Source of the DNA: Rhodospirillales bacterium | GTDB lineage: Bacteria; Pseudomonadota; Alphaproteobacteria; Acetobacterales; Acetobacteraceae | Length of the DNA stretch: 64,000 nt | NCBI GenBank assembly: GCA_025352565.1 | Contig: JANXTF010000010.1 | Coordinates: forward strand, 32,750 to 96,749 | Direction: 5' to 3' | In this document: one piece after another, positions 50,036 through 57,952 of the stretch | Position numbering within the stretch: position 1 is the stretch's first letter | Layout: each line of letters starts with the position of its first letter | Made by a program: the position numbers and the translations under genes | The notes under the pieces: generated by a model | Databases searched by the model: none | The model's input: the letters and a program-made list of their open reading frames with translations, nothing else | Told to the model about the DNA's origin: nothing

Positions 50036-52432
50036 ATGCCGCACGACGCCATCTCCGCGCGCGCCAACAGCCCGCCGCTCCCCGAAGGGCTGGACGCCGA
50101 GGCCATGCTGCGTCTGTTCACGCGGATGACGCTGCTGCGGCGGTTCGAGACGGCGGCCCAGATCGCCTGCCGCCGGGGCGAGACGCCCGGCTTCCTGCAC
50201 CTGTATATCGGCGAGGAGGCGGTGGCCGTGGGCGTGTGCGCCCATCTGCGCCCCACCGACTGGATCACCTCCACCCATCGCGGCCATGGCCACGCGCTGG
50301 CCAAGGGCATCTCGCCCAACACGCTGATGGCGGAGCTGTACGGCCGCGCCGGCGGTGCCGTGGGCGGACGCGGCGGCACCATGCATATCTACGATCGGGG
50401 CTGCGGCCTGTTCGGCACCAACGGCGTGGTGGGCGCCGGTGCGCCCGCCGCCACGGGGGCCGCCATGAGCGCGAAATTCCGCGGCACCGATGGCGTGGCG
50501 GTCGCGTTCTTCGGCGACGGCGCGGTCAATCACGGCGCGTTCCACGAGGCGCTGAACTTCGCCGGCATTCAACGCGCGCCCGTGGTGTTCGTGTGCGAGA
50601 ACAACCTGTATGCCACCGCGACGGCGCTTTCCTCGGTGACCCTCAACCCGGAGGTCGCCAGCCGCGCCGCCGCCTACGGCATTCCGGGCGTGGCGGTGGA
50701 CGGCAACGACGTGGTCGCCATGTGGCAGGCCATGCGCACCGCCGCCGAGCGCGCGCGGGGCGGGCAGGGGCCGACGCTGATCGAGGCGAAAACCTATCGC
50801 ACCGTGGGCCACCACGAGGGCGACAGCGTGACCGGCAGCTACCGCACCCAGGCAGAGGTGGACGCATGGGCCGCGCGCTGCCCGGTAAAGACCTTCCGCG
50901 CCCGCCTGATCGACGAACTCGGCATTGCCACCGAAGGCACGCTGGCGGATATCGAGCGGCAGATCGACAACGAGGTGCAGGGCGCCATCGACTTCGCCCG
51001 CGCCAGCGCCGAACCCGACCCCGCGACCGTGCTCCGCCATGTCTACGCCGACCCCCTCAACCCGCCCGAGGCGCGCGCGGCGGCCCGCGCGGCGTCCGTG
51101 CCCGAGACGGTCGAGACCGGCTGGCTCGACGCCGTGCGCGACGGCATCGCTGAGGAGATGCGGCACGAGCCCAACCTGATCTACCTCGGCGAAGGCACCG
51201 GCGAGCGCGGCGGCACATTCGCCCACACCAAGGGCCTGTTCGCCGAATTCGGCGCACGCCGCATGATCGACACGCCGATCTCCGAACTCGGCTTCACCGG
51301 CGCCGCACTCGGCGCGTCGGCTACGGGCGTGCGCGCCGTGGCGGATTTGATGTTCGCCGACTTCCTGTTCGAGGCCGCCGGCCAGATAGTGCTGCAGGCC
51401 TCCAAGCTGCGCTACATGAGCAACGGGCAGATGACCGCCCCCATGGTGATCCGCGTCGGCTGCGGCACGGTCCGCAGCACCGGGCCGCATCACAGCGGCA
51501 CCTACCATCCGGTATGGGCGCACATCCCCGGCCTCATCGTCGCCATGCCCGCCACGCCGGCCGACGCCAAGGGGCTGATGAAGACCGCGCTGCGGGCCGG
51601 CGACCCCGTCATCATGCTGGAACCCAAGGCGCTGTTCGCAAGCAAGGGTCAGGTGCCGGTTGGCGAACATTTCGTGCCGTTCGGCCTCGCCCGCATCGCC
51701 CGCGCCGGCCGCCACCTCACCATCGCCTCGGCGGGCCAACTGGTGCATCGCGTGCTGGAAGCCGCCGAGGAACTGGCGGCCGAGGGCATCGCGTGCGAGG
51801 TGATCGATCTGCGCACCATCCAGCCGCTCGACGTGGACACGGTGGCCGCCAGCGTGCGCCGCACGCATCGCCTGCTGGTGGTGGACGAGGGCTGGTCCGG
51901 CTTCGGCGTGGGCGCGGAACTCGGCCAGGCGATGAACGAGCTGGCGTTCGACCACCTCGACGCCCCGGTCGCCCGCCTGCACACCGAACCCGTGACTCAC
52001 CCGTTCGGCCCGGCGCTCGAACGCGCCATGCTGGTGGACACCGCGCGCATCGTGGCGATGGCGCGGCAGGTGCTGGCCGGCGTGGCGCAAGCCCCCACGC
52101 GATGGACCGGCGGGCTTACCGATGCGCGCCCTGCGGGGGCGGCGCCCTCTGTCGCCAAGGCGCCGCCGAAAGCAGCGCCCGTCGCGGCGCCGGTGGATGG
52201 CGAGCCGATCAACATGCCGTTCGGCGACCTCACCGTCAGCGAGGGCAAGCTGGTGCGCTGGCTGCATCCGGACGGCGCCACGGTCGCCGCCGGCGACATC
52301 GTGGCCGAGATCGAGACCGACAAGGCGGTGGTGGAAATCGAGGCGCCGTCGGCCGGGCGGCTCCGCGTGATGGTGGCGCAGGCCGGCACCGTGGTGCCGA
52401 TGGGCGGCACCATCGGCGTGGTGCTGGCGTGA
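50036..52432 (+). CDS. E1alpha-E1beta-lipoyl fusion, 2-oxoacid/acetoin dehydrogenase type
   Basis: 798 residues in three parts. Residues 1-~345 are a thiamine-diphosphate E1 alpha chain (GDGAVNHGAFHEALNFA, ENNLYATAT, RTVGHHEGDS). From ~360 comes the E1 beta chain (RMIDTPISELGFTGAALG, STGPHHSGTYHP, IDLRTIQPLDVDTV, VDEGWSGFG). After an Ala/Pro-rich linker (~695-720) a lipoyl domain (~722-798) has EIETDKAVVEIEAP with the lipoyl Lys at about 763. In known complexes these are two or three separate proteins. There is no E2 acyltransferase or E3 gene in the window, so where the acyl group goes is unclear. The substrate may be acetoin or a branched 2-oxoacid; this is inference. Confidence 0.9.
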   Translation: MPHDAISARANSPPLPEGLDAEAMLRLFTRMTLLRRFETAAQIACRRGETPGFLHLYIGEEAVAVGVCAHLRPTDWITSTHRGHGHALAKGISPNTLMAELYGRAGGAVGGRGGTMHIYDRGCGLFGTNGVVGAGAPAATGAAMSAKFRGTDGVAVAFFGDGAVNHGAFHEALNFAGIQRAPVVFVCENNLYATATALSSVTLNPEVASRAAAYGIPGVAVDGNDVVAMWQAMRTAAERARGGQGPTLIEAKTYRTVGHHEGDSVTGSYRTQAEVDAWAARCPVKTFRARLIDELGIATEGTLADIERQIDNEVQGAIDFARASAEPDPATVLRHVYADPLNPPEARAAARAASVPETVETGWLDAVRDGIAEEMRHEPNLIYLGEGTGERGGTFAHTKGLFAEFGARRMIDTPISELGFTGAALGASATGVRAVADLMFADFLFEAAGQIVLQASKLRYMSNGQMTAPMVIRVGCGTVRSTGPHHSGTYHPVWAHIPGLIVAMPATPADAKGLMKTALRAGDPVIMLEPKALFASKGQVPVGEHFVPFGLARIARAGRHLTIASAGQLVHRVLEAAEELAAEGIACEVIDLRTIQPLDVDTVAASVRRTHRLLVVDEGWSGFGVGAELGQAMNELAFDHLDAPVARLHTEPVTHPFGPALERAMLVDTARIVAMARQVLAGVAQAPTRWTGGLTDARPAGAAPSVAKAPPKAAPVAAPVDGEPINMPFGDLTVSEGKLVRWLHPDGATVAAGDIVAEIETDKAVVEIEAPSAGRLRVMVAQAGTVVPMGGTIGVVLA

Positions 52433-52441
52433 ACATCCATT

Positions 52442-52472
52442 CTTCCCTCTCCCCACCAAGGGGAGGCGGAAG
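52442..52472 (+). terminator. Hairpin after the E1 fusion gene
   Basis: 13-base arms 52442-52454 and 52460-52472 pair with two mismatches around ACCAA; the inner CTCCCC/GGGGAG part is perfect. It is 10 bases after the stop codon. No T run follows, so it is a candidate terminator or mRNA-end hairpin. Confidence 0.45.
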
Positions 52473-52495
52473 CAAACGATGTGCGCATCCGGTAG

Positions 52496-52512
52496 CCCCC
52501 TGCGGGCGGGGG
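52496..52512. terminator. Second hairpin between the E1 fusion and gntR
   Basis: CCCCC-N7-GGGGG, 16 bases beyond the gntR stop on the minus strand. With the neighbouring hairpin it forms a convergent termination region. No T run on either side. Confidence 0.35.
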
Positions 52513-52527
52513 ACGGAAGCGGTGGCC

Positions 52528-53274
52528 TCACCGCGCCAGGTTGTACGACAGCTCGTACATATCCGCCCGGTGCCGCGCGATCGTGTATTCCACCGGCTTG
52601 CCGTTCCCATCCAGATACAGGATGTGGCTGACCAGCGTGGCGGCGCCCGCCTCGTAATCCATCAGCTTGGCATAGGCCGCATCCGCCAGAACGGCCGCCA
52701 CGCGGATTCGGGCGCCGGACAGCCGGATGCCCAGGCAGCGTTCGACGGTGCGGAACACCACCACGTTGTCGAAATCGGCCCGCGTCAGCCGCGCCCCGAT
52801 CTCGGGCGGGAAGAAGATCGTGATCTCGGTCACCGGCCGCTCGCCGATCAGCAGCCGTCCGTGCAGCCGCATGCAGTTGGCGCGGATATGATCGAGCGCG
52901 ATCCCGAACACATGCGCCGCGTCCCGGCTGCGGGCCGGCGCATAGGAGTCGATCTCCAGCCGCGCGCCCTCGGTCGCGGCCACGATGTCGTCGAAGCTGT
53001 TGACGTCGCGCACCACCGGCATCGGCGCCGCCGCGACCACCGCCGTGACCACCGCCGTCTTGGCGGCCCGTTTGCGGATCAGCCCCTCCTTCTCCAGATC
53101 GCGCAGGGCGTGGCGCACGGTGATGAGGCTCACGCCGAAATCGGCCGCCAGTTTCGCCTCGGTCGGCAGCGCCGTGCCCACCTGCAGCATTCCCGTGGCG
53201 ATGGCGCCGCGCAGCCGCGCGGCCGCCTGGCGGTAGAGCGGGCCGGCGCCGCGGTCGAGCTTGGGTTCGATCAT
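52528..53274 (-). CDS. GntR-family transcriptional regulator, HutC/UTRA subfamily
   Basis: 248 residues. N-terminal winged helix with PLYRQAAARLRGAIATGM, TALPTEAKLAADFGVSLITV and RHALRDLEKEGLIRKR; C-terminal UTRA effector domain (~95-245) with RLHGRLLIGERPVTEITIF and a closing AYAKLMDYEAGAATLVSHIL. HutC-type regulators respond to small catabolic ligands. The start codon lies inside a motif shared with the E1 fusion promoter region, which suggests autorepression and control of the neighbouring genes. Confidence 0.9.
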   Translation of the reverse strand: MIEPKLDRGAGPLYRQAAARLRGAIATGMLQVGTALPTEAKLAADFGVSLITVRHALRDLEKEGLIRKRAAKTAVVTAVVAAAPMPVVRDVNSFDDIVAATEGARLEIDSYAPARSRDAAHVFGIALDHIRANCMRLHGRLLIGERPVTEITIFFPPEIGARLTRADFDNVVVFRTVERCLGIRLSGARIRVAAVLADAAYAKLMDYEAGAATLVSHILYLDGNGKPVEYTIARHRADMYELSYNLAR

Positions 53275-53288
53275 GATAATACTATAAC
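53272..53288 (-). promoter_or_regulatory. Second copy of the candidate GntR operator
   Basis: On the minus strand it reads GTTATAGTATTATCATG, with the final ATG being the gntR start codon. On the plus strand it contains TATAAC (53283-53288), a near-consensus -10 box 18 bases before the SDR start at 53307. Compare the copy at 49973. Binding here would affect gntR and the SDR/transport operon at once. Confidence 0.55.
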
Positions 53289-53306
53289 GACATCGAGGGT
53301 CGCGCC

Positions 53307-54083
53307 GTGAACGTCGATCTCGCGGGTCAGGCCGCCTTCGTCACCGGGGCCGCGAGAGGCATTGGCGAGGCCATCGCCCGCGCCATGGCCGCCAACGGCG
53401 CCATGGTCGTGGTCGCCGACATCGACGGCCCCGGCGCGGAATCCGTGGCGGCCAGCCTGCCAGACGCCATGGCCCTCACGCTGGATATCCGCGACGCGCG
53501 CGCCATCGACGGGGCCCTGGCGGCGACCCTCGCCCGCTATGGCAGGCTGGACATCCTCGTCAACAACGCGGGCGTCAACACCATGGCCCACCGCGTCCAT
53601 CTCGATGCCTTCCCCACCGAGGAGTGGGACCGCATCGTGGACATCGACCTGCGCGGCACCTTCCTGGTCAGCCGCGCGCTTTCGCGTCCGATGCTGGAAC
53701 AAGGCCGGGGCCGCATCGTCAACATCGCCTCCATCGTGGGCTTGGTCCCCTTGCGCCTGCAAAGCCCGTTCGTCGCGGCCAAGGCCGGGGTGATCCACCT
53801 GACGAAATCCATGGCGCTGGAATTCGGCCCGCGTGGCGTGCTGGTCAACGCCATCGCCCCCGGCTCCACGCTGACCGAGGGCACGCGCAAGCTGTTCTAC
53901 GGCCCGGACGGCAGCTTCAGCGCGCAGGTGCGGAACCTGCTCGACCACATCCCGCTCGGGCGCCCTGCGGAGGTGGCCGAGATCGCCGCCGCCGCCTTGT
54001 TCCTGGCCGACCCCGAAAATTCCTATGTCAACGGCCACACGATGGTGGTCGATGGCGGATGGATCGCGGGATATTCGATGTAG
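53307..54083 (+). CDS. SDR-family protein with catalytic Tyr replaced by Phe
   Basis: 258 residues from GTG. Cofactor site VTGAARGIGEAIARAMAAN, NNAGVNTM and IVNIASIVGLVPLRLQ are intact, but the YxxxK motif reads PFVAAKAG: residue 155 is Phe (codon TTC) where the paralogue at 49157 has Tyr; Lys159 is kept. It should be unable to use normal SDR acid-base chemistry, though weak or altered activity is possible. It precedes the amino-acid-type ABC genes by 46 bases. Confidence 0.87.
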   Translation: MNVDLAGQAAFVTGAARGIGEAIARAMAANGAMVVVADIDGPGAESVAASLPDAMALTLDIRDARAIDGALAATLARYGRLDILVNNAGVNTMAHRVHLDAFPTEEWDRIVDIDLRGTFLVSRALSRPMLEQGRGRIVNIASIVGLVPLRLQSPFVAAKAGVIHLTKSMALEFGPRGVLVNAIAPGSTLTEGTRKLFYGPDGSFSAQVRNLLDHIPLGRPAEVAEIAAAALFLADPENSYVNGHTMVVDGGWIAGYSM

Positions 54084-54129
54084 GCTGAACCAGGGCCGCG
54101 CGGAACGGCCGCAACAGGGAGACTGAAAC

Positions 54130-54948
54130 ATGTTCGCCGCCAGCAGAAGAAACGCCGCCCGTGCCGCAATCGGACTTGCCGCCGCCGGCGCGGCAATGAT
54201 GGCCGGGGCGCGCCCCGCCGCAGCCCAGAACGTCGACGAGATCATCAAAAAGGGCAAGCTCGTCGTCGCCATCGACACCACCACCGCGCCCTACGCGGCC
54301 CTCGGCACGACGATGGAGCCCGAGGGCTTCGACATCGACCTCGCGCGCATGATGGCGAAGTCGCTGAGCGTGCCGATCGAGTTCGTGACGGTGAACTCGC
54401 CCGGCCGCATCCCGGCACTCCTCACCAACCGCGTCGATGTGGTGATCTCGATTTTCTCGATCACGCCCGAACGCGCGCAGCAGGTCGCGTTCAGCATGCC
54501 CTATTGCGGGCAGTCCTCCGTGCTGCTGGCGCCCAAGGGCCAGCAGATCGGTTCGGCCAAGGATCTCGTCGGTAAGAAGGTCGCCGTCACGCGCGGCGCC
54601 ATGGAGGACATCGTGCTGAGCGGGGAAGCCAGGAAGCTGCCCGGCATCACAATCCTGCGCTTCGACGACTACCCCTCGACCACGCAGGCCATGCTGTCAG
54701 GCCAGGTGGACGCGATGGGTGGCGGCGATTTCGGCGACGTGTACCTCAAGAAGAGCGCGTCCGGCGAGCAGTTCGAGCAGAAATTCCCGCTGCACGCCTT
54801 CCACTACGGCATCGGCATGCGGCGCGGAAACCCAGACCTTCTCCACTGGGTCAACACATTCCTCTACTATATCAAGAACGACAACTCGCTCGACGATCTG
54901 TCGCGGAAATGGCGGAAGGCCCCGCTGCCTGACCTGCCTGTGTTCTGA
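54130..54948 (+). CDS. Amino-acid-type ABC periplasmic binding protein
   Basis: 272 residues. A signal peptide (RAAIGLAAAGAAMMAGARPAAA, shown here in two words RAAIGLAAAGAAM and MAGARPAAA) leads to a mature start QNVDEIIKKGKLVVAID. The SBP_bac_3 fold shows GFDIDLARMMAKSLSVPIEF, ALLTNRVDVVISIFSITPER and KDLVGKKVAVTRGA. Two permease genes follow, but no ATPase. The ligand is a polar amino acid or similar compound. Confidence 0.87.
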   Translation: MFAASRRNAARAAIGLAAAGAAMMAGARPAAAQNVDEIIKKGKLVVAIDTTTAPYAALGTTMEPEGFDIDLARMMAKSLSVPIEFVTVNSPGRIPALLTNRVDVVISIFSITPERAQQVAFSMPYCGQSSVLLAPKGQQIGSAKDLVGKKVAVTRGAMEDIVLSGEARKLPGITILRFDDYPSTTQAMLSGQVDAMGGGDFGDVYLKKSASGEQFEQKFPLHAFHYGIGMRRGNPDLLHWVNTFLYYIKNDNSLDDLSRKWRKAPLPDLPVF

Positions 54949-54959
54949 ACGTCGGCGGC

Positions 54960-55625
54960 GTGTCCTACGTCTTTCAGTTCGGCCCGATCCTGGACCGATG
55001 GCCGCTGTTTCTGCATGGCGCGCTGCTGACCATCGAACTGGCGGCGATCTCGACCTTCGTGGGGCTCGCGATCGCCGTCGTGCTGGCCGTGTCGCGCAGT
55101 TTCGGTCCGCGCCCGGTGGCGTGGCTGATCGGCGCCTATGTCGAGCTGATCCGCAACACGCCGCTGCTGGTGCAGCTTTATCTCGTGTATTTCGTGCTGC
55201 CCAAGGCGGGAATGCGTCTGGACAGCAACCAGGCGGCGGCGCTGGCGCTTTCGGCCAACCTCGCCGCCTACGCCACCGAGATCATCCGCGCAGGACTGGA
55301 GGCGACGCCGCGCGGACTGGTGGAGGCGGGGCTCTCGCTCGGGCTGCGCAAGGGCCGCATCATCCGCCACATCATCCTCGGCCCGGCGTTGCGCTCGGTG
55401 TACCCGGCGCTCGGCAGCCAGTTCGTGCTGCAGATACTCGGCTCCAGCCTCGTCTCGGCCATCGCGGCCGAGGAACTCACCGCCGTGTCCAACAACATCA
55501 TGATGGAGACGTTCCGCAACTTCGAGGTCTTCATCGTCACCGGCGCGCTTTATCTCGCGATGGTGCTGGCGTTCCGCGTGTTCTTCGCCCAGACGAACCG
55601 CTCGCTGTTCCGCTGGGCCGCGTAG
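54960..55625 (+). CDS. Amino-acid-type ABC permease (HisM/GlnP family), first
   Basis: 221 residues from GTG, about five membrane segments. The family region AYVELIRNTPLLVQLYLVYF and the EAA loop EAGLSLGLRKGRIIRHIILG are clear. It forms the membrane channel with the next permease, one base after its stop. Confidence 0.88.
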   Translation: MSYVFQFGPILDRWPLFLHGALLTIELAAISTFVGLAIAVVLAVSRSFGPRPVAWLIGAYVELIRNTPLLVQLYLVYFVLPKAGMRLDSNQAAALALSANLAAYATEIIRAGLEATPRGLVEAGLSLGLRKGRIIRHIILGPALRSVYPALGSQFVLQILGSSLVSAIAAEELTAVSNNIMMETFRNFEVFIVTGALYLAMVLAFRVFFAQTNRSLFRWAA

Positions 55626-55626
55626 C

Positions 55627-56355
55627 ATGACGCTGCGGGAATTCGGCTGGCCGGAACTGCAATTCCTCGTCTTCTCCGTCCGTTGGACCGTCCTGCTCTC
55701 GCTGATCGCGTTCGCGGGCGGCGGCGCGCTCGGCCTCGTGGTCGCGGCCTGCCGCGTGGCGCCCTCGCGCGCGCTGCGGCGTGCGATGGATGCCTACATC
55801 ACGCTGTTCCAGGGCACGCCGCTGCTGGTGCAGCTTCTCCTGGTCTATTACGGCAGCTCGTTCATCGGCTTCACGCCCGACGCCCTGGTCGCCGCCGCGC
55901 TGACCTTCGTGCTCAACACCAGCGCGTTCTTCGGCGAAATCTGGCGCGGCTGCATCGAGGCGGTCCCGGCCACGCAATGGGAAGCCGCGCGCGCGCTCGG
56001 CCTGCGCTATCTGCCCACCTTGCGCCTCGTGGTGCTGCCGCAGGCGATGCGGCTGATGGTGGTGCCGACGATCGGCTACATGGTGCAGATCGTGAAATCC
56101 ACCTCCGTCGCGTCGCTCATCGGCATCCGCGAGATCACCCGCACCGCCGTGATGGTCAACACCGTCACCTTCGAGCCGCTCCAGGTGTTCGGCACCGTCT
56201 GCCTGGTCTATTTCGCCATCTGCTACCCGCTTTCGGTGCTCAGCGACCGGCTCAGCCGGCGGCTCGACCGCACGCGGGCGGGCGGGCTGGGCGACGTGTT
56301 CCGACGCACGCGCGCCGCTCGGCGGCAATACGGGCACGGGTTTACGCCAGGCTGA
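55627..56355 (+). CDS. Amino-acid-type ABC permease (HisM/GlnP family), second
   Basis: 242 residues. AYITLFQGTPLLVQLLLVYY, AFFGEIWRGCIEAVPATQWE and the EAA loop ARALGLRYLPTLRLVVLPQ mark the family. After it would normally come a GlnQ-type ATPase, but an amidohydrolase gene follows instead. Confidence 0.88.
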   Translation: MTLREFGWPELQFLVFSVRWTVLLSLIAFAGGGALGLVVAACRVAPSRALRRAMDAYITLFQGTPLLVQLLLVYYGSSFIGFTPDALVAAALTFVLNTSAFFGEIWRGCIEAVPATQWEAARALGLRYLPTLRLVVLPQAMRLMVVPTIGYMVQIVKSTSVASLIGIREITRTAVMVNTVTFEPLQVFGTVCLVYFAICYPLSVLSDRLSRRLDRTRAGGLGDVFRRTRAARRQYGHGFTPG

Positions 56356-56426
56356 AGCGATCATACCCTCTCAGGAGATGGCCATTTCCGCCTCACTCGT
56401 TTCCGATCGGGCATGCGGTTGTCGTG

Positions 56427-56456
56427 CAGGCGGCGGTCTGGCAGGCGGCGGTCTGG
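56427..56456 (+). repeat. 15-bp perfect tandem duplication before the amidohydrolase
   Basis: CAGGCGGCGGTCTGG occurs twice in a row (56427-56441 and 56442-56456), just upstream of the TTG start at 56470. It may lengthen the leader or be part of a longer coding form beginning at the ATG at 56413. Confidence 0.8.
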
Positions 56457-56469
56457 CGCCGGCACGGCC

Positions 56470-57930
56470 TTGAGCAGCCATCCGCGATGGATCGCCGGCG
56501 CGGTGTGCCTCGTGCGCGACGGTTCGGACTGGCGTGCGGATGTCAACGACATCGAACTGGCCGAGGGGCGCATCCTGGCCCTGCACCCTCCCGGCACCGC
56601 GGGCAGCGACGATCGACTCGAGGCCGCCGGCATGCTCGCCATTCCGGGGCTGATCAACGCGCATTTCCACTCGCCCGACCAGCTCATCCGGGGCTCCGCG
56701 CCGGACCTCCCGCTGGAACTATGGTCGCTGCATTCCGCTGCCGGGCGGGCCGGGCGCACCCCGCGCGAGATCGAGTTGGCCGTGCAGCTGGCATGTATCG
56801 AGATGCTGCGCGGCGGCATCACCACCGTGCTGGACCATCTGCGCCTGTCGCCGGACCTGGACCGCGACGGTCTCGAAACCGCCGCCCGTGCCTACCATGC
56901 CGGGGGGATGCGGGCGGTGATCGCCCCGGTGCTGGCGGACCGGCCGGTGTCGGCGACGATGCCGCTCTCGGAGGCCGATCTCGACGGCGCGGACATCGCC
57001 GCCTATGGCGCGCGGCCGACGCTTCCGTGGCGCGAACAGATCGCCATCGCCGAGGATTTCGCCGCGTGCTGGACCGGGCGCGTTGGCGCGGCCGCCGGCC
57101 CCTCGGGACCGCAGCGCTGCTCGGACGAGCTGCTGGTGGCGGCCAACGACCTCGCCGCCAGGCGTGGCCTCGTGCTGCACATGCATGTACTGGAGACGCG
57201 GGTGCAGCGCGCCATGGGCCTCCAGCTGTACGGCCGGCCGATGCTGGCGCATCTCGACGCGCTCGGCCTGCTGACCCGCCGCGCCAACCTCGTGCATGCG
57301 GTCTGGCTGGAGGAAGGCGATATCGCGCGCATCGCCGCCTCCGGCGCGGCCGTGGTCCATAATCCGGTCAGCAACGCCCGTCTGGGTTCGGGAACCTGCG
57401 CCTTGCCCGCGATGCTGCGCGCCGGCGTGCGGGTGGCGCTCGGGACCGACAGCGCCTGCTGCAACGACGCGGTCAACCTGATCGAGACCATGAAATGGGC
57501 GGCCCTGCTGCCGCGCCTGACGTCGCATGAGGCGGACTGGCCGCTGCCGGCCCGCATCCTGTCGCTGGCGACCGAGGGCGCCGCCGACGCGATCGGCCTC
57601 GGTGGCGTCACCGGGGCGCTGGCGGCGGGGCTGGAAGCCGACATCGCCCTGCTGCGCCTGAACAGCCCGGCCTTCGTGCCGCTGCACGATCCGGTGCGCC
57701 AATTGGTGCAAGGCGAGAACGGGGCCGCCATCGACACCGTACTGGTCTCTGGCCGCATCGTGCTGCGGCACGGTATCTGCACGTTGTTGGACGAGGCTGC
57801 CATCTGGGAGGAGGCGCGCGCGCTCTCCGCCCGCCGGCTGCGCGACAACAGCGAGGTCTATCGCGACGCCGCCGCACTGGCCGCCCCGATCCGCCGCATG
57901 CGCGCCCGTTTGTGCGGATGCGTTGACTGA
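56470..57930 (+). CDS. Metal-dependent amidohydrolase (ATZ/TRZ-like)
   Basis: 486 residues from TTG (LSSHPRWIAGAVCLV...); an ATG at 56413 would add an unlikely Arg-rich extension. Metal motif NAHFHSPDQLI, HMHVLETRVQRAMG, LVHAVWLEEGD, HNPVSNARLGSG and GTDSACCNDAVNL carry the usual His and Asp residues. The family deaminates or deamidates heterocycles and similar compounds. Its place between two importers suggests it acts on what they import. Confidence 0.82.
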   Translation: MSSHPRWIAGAVCLVRDGSDWRADVNDIELAEGRILALHPPGTAGSDDRLEAAGMLAIPGLINAHFHSPDQLIRGSAPDLPLELWSLHSAAGRAGRTPREIELAVQLACIEMLRGGITTVLDHLRLSPDLDRDGLETAARAYHAGGMRAVIAPVLADRPVSATMPLSEADLDGADIAAYGARPTLPWREQIAIAEDFAACWTGRVGAAAGPSGPQRCSDELLVAANDLAARRGLVLHMHVLETRVQRAMGLQLYGRPMLAHLDALGLLTRRANLVHAVWLEEGDIARIAASGAAVVHNPVSNARLGSGTCALPAMLRAGVRVALGTDSACCNDAVNLIETMKWAALLPRLTSHEADWPLPARILSLATEGAADAIGLGGVTGALAAGLEADIALLRLNSPAFVPLHDPVRQLVQGENGAAIDTVLVSGRIVLRHGICTLLDEAAIWEEARALSARRLRDNSEVYRDAAALAAPIRRMRARLCGCVD

Positions 57931-57952
57931 ACCCCCCGGAGAACGCCCCGCA

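Noticed and set aside
49987..51153. Plus-strand frame starting at the ATG inside the TATTATAATG motif
   Set aside because: It runs out of frame through the E1 fusion gene and encodes an Arg/Gly-rich shadow protein.
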